The position numbers and the translations under genes were made by a program. The notes beneath the pieces were generated by a model. The model did no database searches, was not told the origin of the DNA, and saw only the letters and a list, made by a program, of their open reading frames with translations. From assembly GCF_001746365.1 (NCBI RefSeq), contig NZ_MJAJ01000004.1:1-64000 (forward strand): DNA of 64,000 nt, written 5' to 3'. Each line of letters opens with the position of its first letter. Position 1 is the first letter of the stretch. Shown here piece after piece: positions 17,267 through 26,145 of the stretch. Source of the DNA: Streptomyces sp. LUP30 (GTDB lineage Bacteria > Actinomycetota > Actinomycetes > Streptomycetales > Streptomycetaceae).

Positions 17267-17280
17267 TCGGAAGCTTTCGC

Positions 17281-17323
17281 GAGGCGGACCTCACTTCCCG
17301 TGCGGGAAGGCGGGTCCGCCTTT
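17281..17323 (+). terminator. rplU-rpmA terminator
   Basis: Nested hairpin: outer stem 17282-17290 with 17313-17321 and inner stem 17294-17300 with 17303-17309, followed by TTT. It is 14 bases after the rpmA stop, so obg probably has its own promoter or depends on readthrough. Confidence 0.85.
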
Positions 17324-17386
17324 CGCGTGTTACGCAGTAGACAGATACGTACGTTTCGTTTTGTAGCAAGTGCTGGAGGCACCCAC

Positions 17387-18823
17387 ATGACCACCTTCGT
17401 GGACCGCGTCGAACTGCATGTCGCCGCGGGTAACGGGGGTCACGGCTGTGCCTCCGTCCACCGTGAGAAGTTCAAGCCGCTCGGCGGCCCCGACGGGGGC
17501 AACGGCGGCCGCGGCGGCGATGTGATCCTGGTCGTCGACCAGTCGATCACCACGCTCCTCGACTATCACCACAAGCCTCACCGCAGCGCCACCAACGGCA
17601 AGCCCGGCGAGGGCGGCAACCGCTCCGGCAAGGACGGCCAGGACCTGATCCTGCCGGTCCCGGACGGCACGGTGATCCAGGACAGGGCCGGCAACGTGCT
17701 GGCGGACCTGGTCGGCCACGGCACCTCGTACGTCGCCGCCCAGGGCGGCCGCGGCGGCCTCGGCAACGCGGCGCTGGCCTCGGCCCGCCGCAAGGCGCCC
17801 GGCTTCGCACTGCTCGGCGAGCCCGGCGACCTCCAGGACATCGTCCTGGAGCTGAAGACGGTCGCGGACGTGGCCCTCGTCGGCTACCCGAGCGCGGGCA
17901 AGTCCTCGCTGATCTCCGTCCTGTCCGCCGCCAAGCCGAAGATCGCGGACTACCCGTTCACGACCCTCGTCCCGAACCTGGGCGTGGTGACGGCGGGCTC
18001 CACGGTCTACACCATCGCCGACGTGCCGGGCCTGATCCCGGGCGCCAGCCAGGGCAAGGGACTGGGCCTGGAGTTCCTGCGCCACGTCGAGCGGTGCAGC
18101 GTCCTCGTGCACGTGCTCGACACCGCGACCCTGGAGTCCGAGCGTGACCCGCTCTCCGACCTCGACATCATCGAGGAGGAGCTCAAGCAGTACGGCGGTC
18201 TGGGCAACCGGCCGCGGCTCGTGGTGCTCAACAAGATCGACGTGCCGGACGGCAAGGACCTCGCCGAGATGGTCCGCCCGGACCTGGAGGCGCGTGGCTA
18301 CCGCGTCTTCGAGGTGTCCGCGGTCGCCCACATGGGCCTGAAGGAGCTGTCCTTCGCCATCGCCGAGATGGTGGCCGCGGCGCGTGCGGCCAAGCCGAAG
18401 GAGGAGGCGACCCGGGTCGTCATCCGTCCGAAGGCGGTCGACGACACCGGCTTCACCGTCTCGCTGGAGGAGGACGGCCTGTTCCGCGTCCGGGGCGAGA
18501 AGCCCGAACGCTGGGTGCGGCAGACCGACTTCAACAACGACGAGGCCGTCGGCTACCTCGCCGACCGGCTCAACCGCCTCGGTGTGGAGGACGCGTTGAT
18601 GAAGGCGGGCGCCCGTGGCGGCGACGGCGTCGCCATCGGTCCCGAGGACAACGCGGTCGTCTTCGACTGGGAGCCGTCGGTCACGGCCGGCGCCGAGATG
18701 CTCGGCCGCCGAGGCGAGGACCACCGCTTCGAGGCTCCGCGCCCCGCGACCCAGCGCCGCAGGGACAAGCAGGCCGAACGCGACGAGGCGGCCCAGGAGT
18801 TCGAGGGCTTCGAGCCCTTCTGA
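17387..18823 (+). CDS. obg: GTPase Obg/CgtA (50S assembly and growth control)
   Basis: 478 aa. The Obg fold is glycine-rich ([29 protein letters not shown]). The GTPase domain has G1 GYPSAGKSS at 166-174, G3 DVPGLI from 212, G4 NKID from 282 and G5 SAVAH. A C-terminal OCT domain (about 355-425) and an acidic/Arg-rich tail follow. ATG 17387 has CTGGAGG 7 bases upstream. It binds late 50S particles and links GTP status to growth; in Streptomyces it influences the onset of aerial growth. In many genomes proB follows obg directly, but here ~6 kb of wall-polymer genes lie between. Confidence 0.97.
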   Translation: MTTFVDRVELHVAAGNGGHGCASVHREKFKPLGGPDGGNGGRGGDVILVVDQSITTLLDYHHKPHRSATNGKPGEGGNRSGKDGQDLILPVPDGTVIQDRAGNVLADLVGHGTSYVAAQGGRGGLGNAALASARRKAPGFALLGEPGDLQDIVLELKTVADVALVGYPSAGKSSLISVLSAAKPKIADYPFTTLVPNLGVVTAGSTVYTIADVPGLIPGASQGKGLGLEFLRHVERCSVLVHVLDTATLESERDPLSDLDIIEEELKQYGGLGNRPRLVVLNKIDVPDGKDLAEMVRPDLEARGYRVFEVSAVAHMGLKELSFAIAEMVAAARAAKPKEEATRVVIRPKAVDDTGFTVSLEEDGLFRVRGEKPERWVRQTDFNNDEAVGYLADRLNRLGVEDALMKAGARGGDGVAIGPEDNAVVFDWEPSVTAGAEMLGRRGEDHRFEAPRPATQRRRDKQAERDEAAQEFEGFEPF

Positions 18824-18844
18824 TCCCCGCCCCGCCCGAACACC

Positions 18845-18882
18845 GTCGAGGCAGGTTCCCGATCCCGGGGGCCTGCCTCGAC
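18845..18882 (+). terminator. obg terminator
   Basis: An 11-bp perfect stem (18845-18855 with 18872-18882) starts 21 bases after the obg stop. Confidence 0.75.
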
Positions 18883-19487
18883 CGGCTTCGTCCGCGCCCG
18901 CACCGACCTCTCCCGGCGTTCCGTGCGCAGCGCGCCGCACGGTCGGCGATTTCTCGGCGGCTCGTGCCCGGCACGGTGAACCGTTCTCACGAGGTCACCG
19001 AGACCGAAATACCGAGAAATACGAGCGACGAATTCCTCGGAATCGGCCTCGCCGGTCCGCTCAATTCTTCCAGGGCCCGGTCCACGACGGGACGTCCTGC
19101 CTATGAAGGACAGGTGCAGCCCCGTCGGCCGGAGCGTGAAGATCGGGAACCGTCCCCGGCCGTCCGCTGCGCCGGAAGCGGCCGAACTGGCCGGTCCGGG
19201 GCCGGTGGCCCCTGCCCAGGACGCCCTTGGCGGCGATGGCGCCCCTCCAAGACCGTTAGAGTCACACCCGTCACCCTCGGCCGTGGCAATGCGTTACTCC
19301 CTGTGGAGTAACTCACAGGATTTACACAGACGTCAGCGGGAAGCCGCGTGGACGTCTCGGCAATCGCCCCGCCGCAGGATGAATGCCAGGTTGCGTGCAC
19401 ATTTGCAGCGAACGACGCTCACCTTGCATCGCGGTAACCGCAAGTGGGACCATTTCCTCGTCCCTGTCGCCCCAAGGTAGGTCCCCT
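18883..19487 (+). promoter_or_regulatory. Long leader of the CDP-ribitol/polymerase block
   Basis: About 600 bp with no supportable gene. Parts (about 18990-19080) are less GC-rich than the coding regions. A perfect inverted repeat GTTACTCC-CTGT-GGAGTAAC occupies 19293-19312 and could be an operator or small hairpin. The same GTTACTC core occurs in the leader at 4006. The remaining ~175 bases to the GTG are probably untranslated leader. No riboswitch family was recognised. Confidence 0.35.
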
Positions 19488-20987
19488 GTGTCCCAGCACA
19501 TAGCCAAGCCCCGTACCACCGCAGTGATCCTGGCCGGTGGCACCGGCCAGCGGGTGGGTCTGTCGATCCCCAAGCAGTTGCTGAAGATCGCCGGCAAGGC
19601 AGTCATCGAGCACACGCTGACCACCTTCGAGAAGGCGGACTCGGTCGACGACATCATCGTGCTGATGGCGCCCGGCTATGTCCCCGACGTCGAGAAGATC
19701 GTGTCCAAGGCCGGGTTCAAGAAGGTCCGGGCGATCATCGAGGGCGGCTCCACGCGGAACGAGACGACCGAGCGCGCCATCGCCGCCCTGGGCGAGGGGC
19801 TGGCCGACGGCGAGGATCTCAACGTCCTCTTCCACGACGCCGTGCGCCCGCTGCTCTCGCAGCGCGTCATCGACGACTGCGTCACCGCCCTGGAGCGCTA
19901 CCAGGCCGTCGACGTGGCCATTCCGTCGGCGGACACCATCATCGTCACGCGCACGCACGGTGAGGACGGCGAGTTCATCACCGAGATCCCGGACCGCTCC
20001 CGGCTGCGCCGCGGCCAGACCCCGCAGGCGTTCAAGCTGTCCACCATCCGGCGGGCCTACGAGGTGGCGGCGGGCGACCCCAACTTCCAGGCCACCGACG
20101 ACTGCACGGTCGTCCTGCGCTATCTGCCGGACGTGCCGATCCACGTCGTGGCGGGTGACGAGTACAACATGAAGGTGACTCAGCCCGTCGACGTCTTCAT
20201 CGCCGACAAGCTCTTCCAGCTGGCCTCCTCCGCCACTCCCGAGCAGAAGGGCGAGGAGGTCTACCGCGAGCTGCTCACGGGCAAGACCGTGGTCGTCTTC
20301 GGCGGTTCGTACGGCATCGGCAAGGACATCGCCGAACTCGCCGAGTCCTACGGGGCCCGGGTCTACGCCCTGGGCCGCTCCACCACCGGCACGCACGTGG
20401 AGAACCCGGAGGAGGTCGACGACGCCCTGTCCAAGGCCTACAGCGAGACCGGGCGCATCGACTACGTCGTCAACACCGCCGGAGTGCTGCGCATCGGCAA
20501 ACTGGCCGAGACCGACAACGCGACCATCGAGGAAGCGCTGAAGGTCAACTACCTGGCGCCGGTGCAGATCGCCCGTTCGGCTTACAAGTACCTGGCGGAG
20601 ACCAAGGGCCAACTGCTGCTGTACACCTCCAGCAGCTACACCCGCGGCCGCGCCGAGTACAGCCTGTACTCCTCGACCAAGGCCGCCATGGTGAATCTCA
20701 CCCAGGCCCTGTCCGACGAGTGGGCCGGTGACGGCATCCGGGTGAACTGCGTCAACCCCGAGCGCACCGCGACCCCTATGCGGACCAAGGCCTTCGGGCA
20801 GGAGCCCGCGGGCAGTCTGCTGTCCTCGGAGGCCGTCGCCCGCACCTCCCTCGACGTGCTGCTTTCCGAGCTCACCGGCCATGTCGTCGACGTCCGTCAG
20901 CAGGACCCGACGGCCGCTGCCGGCAAGGCCTCCGACTTCGAACAGGCCTTGGCCGGCGTGCTCGATCGACAGGACGGCGTGGCATAA
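19488..20987 (+). CDS. Bifunctional cytidylyltransferase/short-chain reductase (CDP-ribitol synthesis, Bcs1/TarI-TarJ-like)
   Basis: 499 aa fusion. Residues about 8-235 form an IspD/TarI-type cytidylyltransferase (AVILAGGTGQRVGLSIPKQ, then LFHDAVRPL and IPDRSRLRRGQTPQAF). Residues about 262-499 form a short-chain reductase (VVFGGSYGIGKDIAEL; catalytic Y394 and K398 in LYSSTKAA). This domain order is that of Haemophilus Bcs1/Acs1, which reduces ribulose-5-phosphate to ribitol-5-phosphate and activates it to CDP-ribitol. GTG 19488 has AGGTAGG upstream. Followed by a glycerophosphotransferase-family gene, so a poly(ribitol-phosphate)-type wall teichoic acid is the likely destination. The first domain alone resembles IspD, but the fusion and context favour the polyol route. 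Confidence 0.88.
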   Translation: MSQHIAKPRTTAVILAGGTGQRVGLSIPKQLLKIAGKAVIEHTLTTFEKADSVDDIIVLMAPGYVPDVEKIVSKAGFKKVRAIIEGGSTRNETTERAIAALGEGLADGEDLNVLFHDAVRPLLSQRVIDDCVTALERYQAVDVAIPSADTIIVTRTHGEDGEFITEIPDRSRLRRGQTPQAFKLSTIRRAYEVAAGDPNFQATDDCTVVLRYLPDVPIHVVAGDEYNMKVTQPVDVFIADKLFQLASSATPEQKGEEVYRELLTGKTVVVFGGSYGIGKDIAELAESYGARVYALGRSTTGTHVENPEEVDDALSKAYSETGRIDYVVNTAGVLRIGKLAETDNATIEEALKVNYLAPVQIARSAYKYLAETKGQLLLYTSSSYTRGRAEYSLYSSTKAAMVNLTQALSDEWAGDGIRVNCVNPERTATPMRTKAFGQEPAGSLLSSEAVARTSLDVLLSELTGHVVDVRQQDPTAAAGKASDFEQALAGVLDRQDGVA

Positions 20988-21011
20988 TCAAGGCCAAATA
21001 GCCATCGAATT

Positions 21012-21060
21012 TTCAGGCCTCTGTGGCTCCCGGTTTACCGAGAATTCACAGAGGCCTGAA
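21012..21060 (+). terminator. Hairpin between the CDP-ribitol gene and the polymerase gene
   Basis: Perfect 14-bp stem, 21012-21025 with 21047-21060. A second small A/T-rich inverted repeat (CCTTTAAAAAGG) lies ~20 bases on, close to the next start. Probable terminator or attenuator, with an A/T-rich promoter-like stretch at 21070-21110. Confidence 0.65.
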
Positions 21061-21145
21061 TCCGTAAAACTCCCGAAACCTTTAAAAAGGATTTTCCGGA
21101 CTTTTAGGCACCTATGACCGGCCCCCTCCCAGAGCAGGTTTCTCC

Positions 21146-23248
21146 GTGATATCCACCGCTATTCGCGTAGCCCGGGTGGGCAGCGCGGCCGAACTGGTCG
21201 CAGCGGTCCTCATGATGCTGGGATACCCCGGTCTCATGGCGACCGCGCTCGTCCCGAGCGCTCCCGCCTTCGCCGTCGCGGCCGCCGTGACCTACCTGGC
21301 GGACCTCTATCTCCACCGCAAGCGCAGTCGCCTCATCGGCCTGCTGTCCAAGGTGCGAGCCGGTGTGTCCACCCGGTTCCTGGTCCGCGAGCTGCTGCTG
21401 ATACTGCTGCTGGCGAGACTCGACCTCTCGCAGGAGCCGGTCTTCTACGCCGCGATCGCGTGCTTCACGGTGTTCTTCGGCCTGCAGGCGCCGCAGGGTG
21501 CGCTGGTCACCCTGATCGCCAAGCGCCGCCAGATGCCGGTCGCGACCAGGAACGTCGACCTGGCCTCCCGGCTGCGCATCCCGGACGCCCCGCCGCGCCT
21601 GCTGCTGAGCCGCGCCACGGTCAAGATGCTCCACCTCGACCTCGCGGCCGTCGTGGGCCTGCTCGTCTGCGCGATGGGCGACTCGGTGCGCCCGGGCTTC
21701 GTCGGCATCGCCGTCACCCTGGGCCTCGGCGCGCTGTACGTCGTCGCGCTGGTGCCGTATCTGCGGGCCAGGCGGCTCCCGCCGAAGGCTCCCAAGGTGC
21801 TGGCCACCGTCAGCTCCTGGCTGCGCGAGTACCGGCCCGGGGTGGTCCTGTACTTCTCCGGCTCCGACGACTCCGCCTACCAGGTCAACATGTGGCTGGA
21901 GACCATGGAGCAGATGGAGGCCCGGCCGCTGGTGATCCTGCGTGAGCGCGCCGTCCTGGAGAAGATGGCGCCCACGTCGGTCCCGGTCATCTGCGTGCCC
22001 GGGGGGGTGCACCTGATGAACCTGGACCTGTCCATGGTGCGGGTCGCGTTGTACTGCGCGAACGTCGGCAAGAACATCCACCTGCTGCGCGTGCCGACCA
22101 TGAAGCACGTCTTCATCGGCCACGGCGACAGCGACAAGGCCGCCAGCGTCAACCCGTTCAGCAAGGTCTACGACGAGGTGTGGGTCGCCGGCCGGGCGGG
22201 GCGCGACCGCTACGCCATCGCCGACGTCGGCATCCGCGACGAGGACATCGTGGAGGTCGGCCGTCCGCAGCTGGCGTCCATCAGGCAGGGCGACGGCGTG
22301 CCCGCGGACCGCGTCCCGACGGTGCTGTACGCGCCCACCTGGGAGGGCTGGGACGACAACCCGGGCAACACCTCGCTGCTGCTGGCCGGCGAGAACATCG
22401 TGAAGAAGCTGGTCACCGCCGACCCTCCGGTCCGCGTCCTGTACAAGCCGCACCCGTTCACCGGCACCCGCAGCGCCAAGGCCGGCGCCGCGCACCGCCG
22501 GATCACCGCCCTGATCAAGAAGGCCGCCGCCCAGCGCGCGAGCGACCCGCGCTTCACCGCGGACCCGACCGCCCAGGCCGCCGCCAAGGCCGAGCTGACC
22601 CGGCTCAAGGCCCGCCTGGACGCTCTCTCGCTCGCCTTCGACGAGCGGGCCGACGAGGCCGTCACCAGCCGCGACGCCATCGTCGACGTCCGCAAGCACC
22701 AGGAGGCCGCCCGGCTGCGCACCGAGTGGGCCGAGGCCTACTGGCGCTCGTTCCCCTCGTACGAGCACCGGGTGATCACCGGCGCCTCACCGCGTCTGTA
22801 CGACTGCTTCAACGCCTCCGAGGCGATGGTCTCCGACATCTCCAGCGTGGTCTCCGACTACATCGCGAGCGGCAAGCCCTATGCGGTCACGGACTCCGCG
22901 GAGCTGGGCGCGGAGGAGTTCAGGCGGCAGAACACGGCGGTGCGCGCCGCGGTGATCCTCGGCAACGACGCCGCCGAGCTCGACCAGCTCCTGGACGCCG
23001 TGCGCGACCCGGCCGGCGACTCGCTGGCGAAGGACCGCAGGGAACTCAAGGAGTACCTGCTCGGACCGGACGAGCCCACCTCCCGCGAGCGGTTCGACAC
23101 CGCCGTCGGCGACCTCGCGCTGAAGGCCGAGGCGCGCAACGTGGGCCAGGCCTCCCTCGCGGTCGCGCCGGACGACATGCCGGACGGCGAGACGAACGCG
23201 GAGGCGGACGGCGAAGCAGCGCGGGCCAGAGACGTCACCACCGCCTGA
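21146..23248 (+). CDS. Membrane CDP-glycerol glycerophosphotransferase-family protein (TagF/TarL-like polyol-phosphate polymerase)
   Basis: 700 aa. The first ~230 residues hold about five or six hydrophobic segments (such as AAELVAAVLMMLGYPGLMA and the segment around LLLILLLARL). From about 240 onward is a Glyphos_transf-type catalytic domain: VVLYFSGSDDSAYQVN, HVFIGHGDSDKAASVNPFSK, VLYAPTWEGWDDNP, VLYKPHPF and MVSDISSVVSDYIASGKPYA, the last two being the His- and Ser/Asp-containing motifs of the family. A charged coiled-coil-like insert (about 450-525) interrupts the domain, and the tail is acidic. Unlike the peripheral TagF of Bacillus it carries its own membrane anchor. It probably polymerises CDP-activated polyol-phosphate made by the gene before it onto a lipid-linked primer. 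GTG 21146 has AGG 8 bases upstream. Confidence 0.85.
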   Translation: MISTAIRVARVGSAAELVAAVLMMLGYPGLMATALVPSAPAFAVAAAVTYLADLYLHRKRSRLIGLLSKVRAGVSTRFLVRELLLILLLARLDLSQEPVFYAAIACFTVFFGLQAPQGALVTLIAKRRQMPVATRNVDLASRLRIPDAPPRLLLSRATVKMLHLDLAAVVGLLVCAMGDSVRPGFVGIAVTLGLGALYVVALVPYLRARRLPPKAPKVLATVSSWLREYRPGVVLYFSGSDDSAYQVNMWLETMEQMEARPLVILRERAVLEKMAPTSVPVICVPGGVHLMNLDLSMVRVALYCANVGKNIHLLRVPTMKHVFIGHGDSDKAASVNPFSKVYDEVWVAGRAGRDRYAIADVGIRDEDIVEVGRPQLASIRQGDGVPADRVPTVLYAPTWEGWDDNPGNTSLLLAGENIVKKLVTADPPVRVLYKPHPFTGTRSAKAGAAHRRITALIKKAAAQRASDPRFTADPTAQAAAKAELTRLKARLDALSLAFDERADEAVTSRDAIVDVRKHQEAARLRTEWAEAYWRSFPSYEHRVITGASPRLYDCFNASEAMVSDISSVVSDYIASGKPYAVTDSAELGAEEFRRQNTAVRAAVILGNDAAELDQLLDAVRDPAGDSLAKDRRELKEYLLGPDEPTSRERFDTAVGDLALKAEARNVGQASLAVAPDDMPDGETNAEADGEAARARDVTTA

Positions 23249-23264
23249 CGCGCGCGTCGCCGAG

Positions 23265-23305
23265 GGCCGGGTCCCTGGAGAGAATGCTCCGGAGACCCGG
23301 CCTTT
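23265..23305 (+). terminator. Terminator after the polymerase gene
   Basis: Stem 23265-23273 with 23294-23302, plus an internal 4-bp stem (77-80 with 87-90 of this block), followed by TTT. It starts 17 bases after the stop. Confidence 0.75.
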
Positions 23306-23423
23306 GGTGCATTCTGTGAGGTGGAACACGGTTGCGGCAGGCAACCCATCCTGTTCACCCATCGTCTATCGGGTGTCCAAAGCATGTCTGTGTCGGGAGA
23401 CCGTTGCGTGATGAGAGGGAACA

Positions 23424-24650
23424 GTGACCGTTGCGCAGCCTGACGTCACGGTGGTCATCGGGGCGTACGAAGCGATGCCGTATCTGGTGGAGTGCCTGGC
23501 ATCGGTCGAGGCACAGACCCTGGATCCGGCCCGCATCGAGGTCATAGCCGTCGACGACGGATCCCGGGACGGCACCGGGGACTTCCTGGAGGAGTTCGCC
23601 GCCCGCGCACCCATGGACGTCACGGTGATCCGCCAGGACAACTCGGGCGGCCCCAGCGGTCCGCGCAACGTCGGCCTGTCCAAGGCCACCGGGCGCTATG
23701 TCTTCTTCCTCGACGCCGACGACAGGCTCGGCGCCGAGGCCCTGGAGCGCATGGTCGCCATGGCCGACCGCAACGGCACGGACGTGGTCCTCGGCCGGGT
23801 CGAGGGCGTCAACCGCAACGCCCCCAGGTCGATGTGGGGCGAGACGCTCGACCGGACGGACGTGTACTCGTCCAACATCAAGTTCACGCTCAGCGCGCAG
23901 AAGCTGTTCCGCCGGGAGTTCCTGGAGCGGCACGGCATGCGCTTCGACGAGTCGCTGTGGACCGGCGAGGACGCGCTGTTCACCATGGAGGCGTATCTGC
24001 GGGCCGACGGGGTCTCCGTGGTCGCCGACTACACCTGCTACTACCTGGTGGGCCGCGACGACGGCAAGCATGTGACGAAGAGCGGGAGCTACACCCTGCG
24101 CTTCGACTCGGCGCGCGCCCTGATGGGACTGCTGGAGCGGCTGGTCCCGCCCGGCCCCAAGCGTGACGTGCTCATGGTCCGCCCGTTCCTCGTCACCGTG
24201 CTGCCGCAGTTCGGGCCCGTCTTCCTCCGCAACGACGAGGAGATCCGGCGCACCAAGCTGGAGCTGGCCAAGCCGCTGATGGACGCCTACTGGAACGAAG
24301 GGGTCGCCCAGCGTCTCCTGGTCCACGAGCGGCTGCGTCTGGAGCTGGTGGCCCGCGGGCGCGCCGACCTCCTCGTGGACGTCCTGGAGTTCATCCAGGC
24401 CAAGACCAAGCCGGCCCCCGTCCTGAAGAAGCGCGGCACCCAGCTCTACCTGGCCTACCCGCACTACGGCTCCGCGGAGGCCGGCGTCCCCGACCGGACC
24501 TACCTGGCCGAGCCCCGCGAGGCCAAGGCCTACCCGGGGTGGCGCAAGAACCCCACCGAGACCTTCCTGCGCGGCTTCGTCCGCAAGGTCCGCCGCAAGG
24601 CGCGCCGCCTGCGCCGCACGGCGCGTCCGGGCGGCACGGCGGCGGCCTGA
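23424..24650 (+). CDS. GT2-family glycosyltransferase (paralog of the gene at 6602)
   Basis: 408 aa GT-A enzyme with textbook motifs: TVVIGAYEAMPYL, VDDGSRDGT, DxD as FLDADDRLG and the catalytic ED in TGEDALFTMEA. It shares with the 568-aa enzyme at 6602 the blocks NSGGP, ALERMV, KLFRRE and VVADYTCYY, so one arose by duplication of the other. It lacks most of the long C-terminal region and ends in an Arg/Lys-rich tail (VRKVRRKARRLRRTARPG) suited to binding a polyanion or the membrane surface. GTG 23424 has GAGAGGGA upstream. It sits between a teichoic-acid polymerase-like gene and proB. Likely decorates or initiates the wall polymer; the donor is unknown. Confidence 0.85.
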   Translation: MTVAQPDVTVVIGAYEAMPYLVECLASVEAQTLDPARIEVIAVDDGSRDGTGDFLEEFAARAPMDVTVIRQDNSGGPSGPRNVGLSKATGRYVFFLDADDRLGAEALERMVAMADRNGTDVVLGRVEGVNRNAPRSMWGETLDRTDVYSSNIKFTLSAQKLFRREFLERHGMRFDESLWTGEDALFTMEAYLRADGVSVVADYTCYYLVGRDDGKHVTKSGSYTLRFDSARALMGLLERLVPPGPKRDVLMVRPFLVTVLPQFGPVFLRNDEEIRRTKLELAKPLMDAYWNEGVAQRLLVHERLRLELVARGRADLLVDVLEFIQAKTKPAPVLKKRGTQLYLAYPHYGSAEAGVPDRTYLAEPREAKAYPGWRKNPTETFLRGFVRKVRRKARRLRRTARPGGTAAA

Positions 24651-24861
24651 GGAACCGGCGGTGGCCGGCGCGGCGGTGCACCGTGGCTGCGGGAGCGCCC
24701 GCGACGACCTTCGCGCCGGTCCGGTTCCTGGCCGGGCCACGCCTCGACCGGGCATCCGTCCGTGCAGTGAAACCCCCGCGCGGCCCGCGCCCGCGTTCGC
24801 GTAGATTGCCGGAAAGGCAGCCGTGAACAGCCGTGGACCTATGCGAGGAGCGCAGAACAAG

Positions 24862-25989
24862 GTGGCAGGGGCAAGGCAGGCCGTGGGCGAAGCCCGCAGG
24901 ATCGTCGTCAAGGTCGGCTCCTCGTCGCTGACCACCGCCTCCGGCGGGCTGGACGCCGACCGGGTCGACGCGCTCGTCGACGTCCTCGCCAAGAGCCGCA
25001 GCGGAGGGGAGAAGGAGGTCGTCCTCGTCTCGTCCGGTGCGATCGCCGCCGGGCTCGCCCCGCTGGGCCTGCGCCGCCGGCCCAAGGACCTGGCCCGCCA
25101 GCAGGCCGCCGCCAGCGTCGGCCAGGGACTGCTGGTGGCCCGCTACACCGCCTCCTTCGCCCGGTACGGCGTCCGCGTCGGGCAGGTGCTGCTGACCAGC
25201 GACGACATGAGCCGGCGCGCCCACCACCGCAACGCCTCCCGCACCCTGGACAAGCTGCTCGCGATGGGTGCGTTCCCGATCGTCAACGAGAACGACACCG
25301 TCGCCACCGACGAGATCCGCTTCGGCGACAACGACCGGCTCGCCGCCCTCGTCGCCCACCTCGTCCACGCCGACCTGCTGGTCCTGCTCTCCGACGTCGA
25401 CGGCGTCTACGACGGCGATCCCAGCAGGCCGGGCACGGCCCGGATCGCCGAGGTGCGGGCCCCCGAGGACCTCGCGCACGTCGAGATCGGCAGCGCCGGG
25501 AAGGCGGGCGTCGGAACCGGCGGCATGGTCACCAAGGTCGAGGCCGCCCGGATCGCGGCGGCCGCCGGCATCCCCGTGGTCCTCACCAGCGCCGTCCACG
25601 CGGCCGACGCCTTCGCCGGCGGGGACACCGGCACCTTCTTCCACGCCACCGGCAAGCGCTCGGCCGACCGGCTGCTGTGGCTACAGCACGCCTCCACCCC
25701 GCAGGGGTCGCTGACGCTGGACGACGGCGCGGTGCGCGCGGTCGTCGAACGGCGTACCTCGCTGCTGCCGGCCGGGATCGCCTCCGTCGAGGGCGAGTTC
25801 AGCGCGGGCGACCCCGTGGAGCTGCGCGACGCCCAGGGGCGCCCGGTGGCCCGCGGCCTCGTCAACTTCGACGCCAAGGAGATCCCCCAGCTGCTCGGGC
25901 GGTCGACGCGGGAGCTCGCCCGGGAGCTCGGCGCGGAGTACGAGCGCGAGGTCGTCCACCGGGACGACCTGGTGATCCTGCACCCGTAA
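24862..25989 (+). CDS. proB: Glutamate 5-kinase
   Basis: First enzyme of proline synthesis, phosphorylating glutamate. 375 aa: amino-acid-kinase domain (RRIVVKVGSSSLTT, VLVSSGAIAAG, VNENDTVATDEIRFGDND, LLSDVDGVYDGDPS, GTGGMVTKVEAA) followed by a C-terminal PUA domain (about 285-375). GTG 24862 was chosen because the homologous region begins AGARQAV and GAGGAG lies 11 bases upstream. GTG 24823 is an alternative with GGAAAGG 5 bases before it, and ATG 24841 is also in frame. TAGATT at 24802 is a possible -10 box. proA follows after one hypothetical gene. The PUA domain is usual in the family and relates to oligomerisation and proline feedback. Confidence 0.95.
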   Translation: MAGARQAVGEARRIVVKVGSSSLTTASGGLDADRVDALVDVLAKSRSGGEKEVVLVSSGAIAAGLAPLGLRRRPKDLARQQAAASVGQGLLVARYTASFARYGVRVGQVLLTSDDMSRRAHHRNASRTLDKLLAMGAFPIVNENDTVATDEIRFGDNDRLAALVAHLVHADLLVLLSDVDGVYDGDPSRPGTARIAEVRAPEDLAHVEIGSAGKAGVGTGGMVTKVEAARIAAAAGIPVVLTSAVHAADAFAGGDTGTFFHATGKRSADRLLWLQHASTPQGSLTLDDGAVRAVVERRTSLLPAGIASVEGEFSAGDPVELRDAQGRPVARGLVNFDAKEIPQLLGRSTRELARELGAEYEREVVHRDDLVILHP

Positions 25990-26145
25990 ACGCGCTCGAA
26001 CGGACCGTACCGGTGGGGGACGTTCCGTGAAACCGCCCCACGATGCCGTGCGGCCTGCTCAACTTTGTCACAGGGACAAACCGCGGGAGCCCGGTGGGCG
26101 AGCGCGGCACACGATCCGCACGAGCGCTGCGTAAAGGAGGCCGTC

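Noticed and set aside
18883..19487. Small open frames in the gap after obg
   Set aside because: They have poor codon bias, no ribosome-binding site and no recognisable motif; the region is better read as promoter and leader.
4356..24650. An antibiotic deoxysugar or secondary-metabolite cluster
   Set aside because: There are no polyketide synthase, NRPS or dTDP-glucose synthase/dehydratase genes. The enzyme set fits UDP-linked amino-uronic acids and CDP-polyols used for wall polymers.
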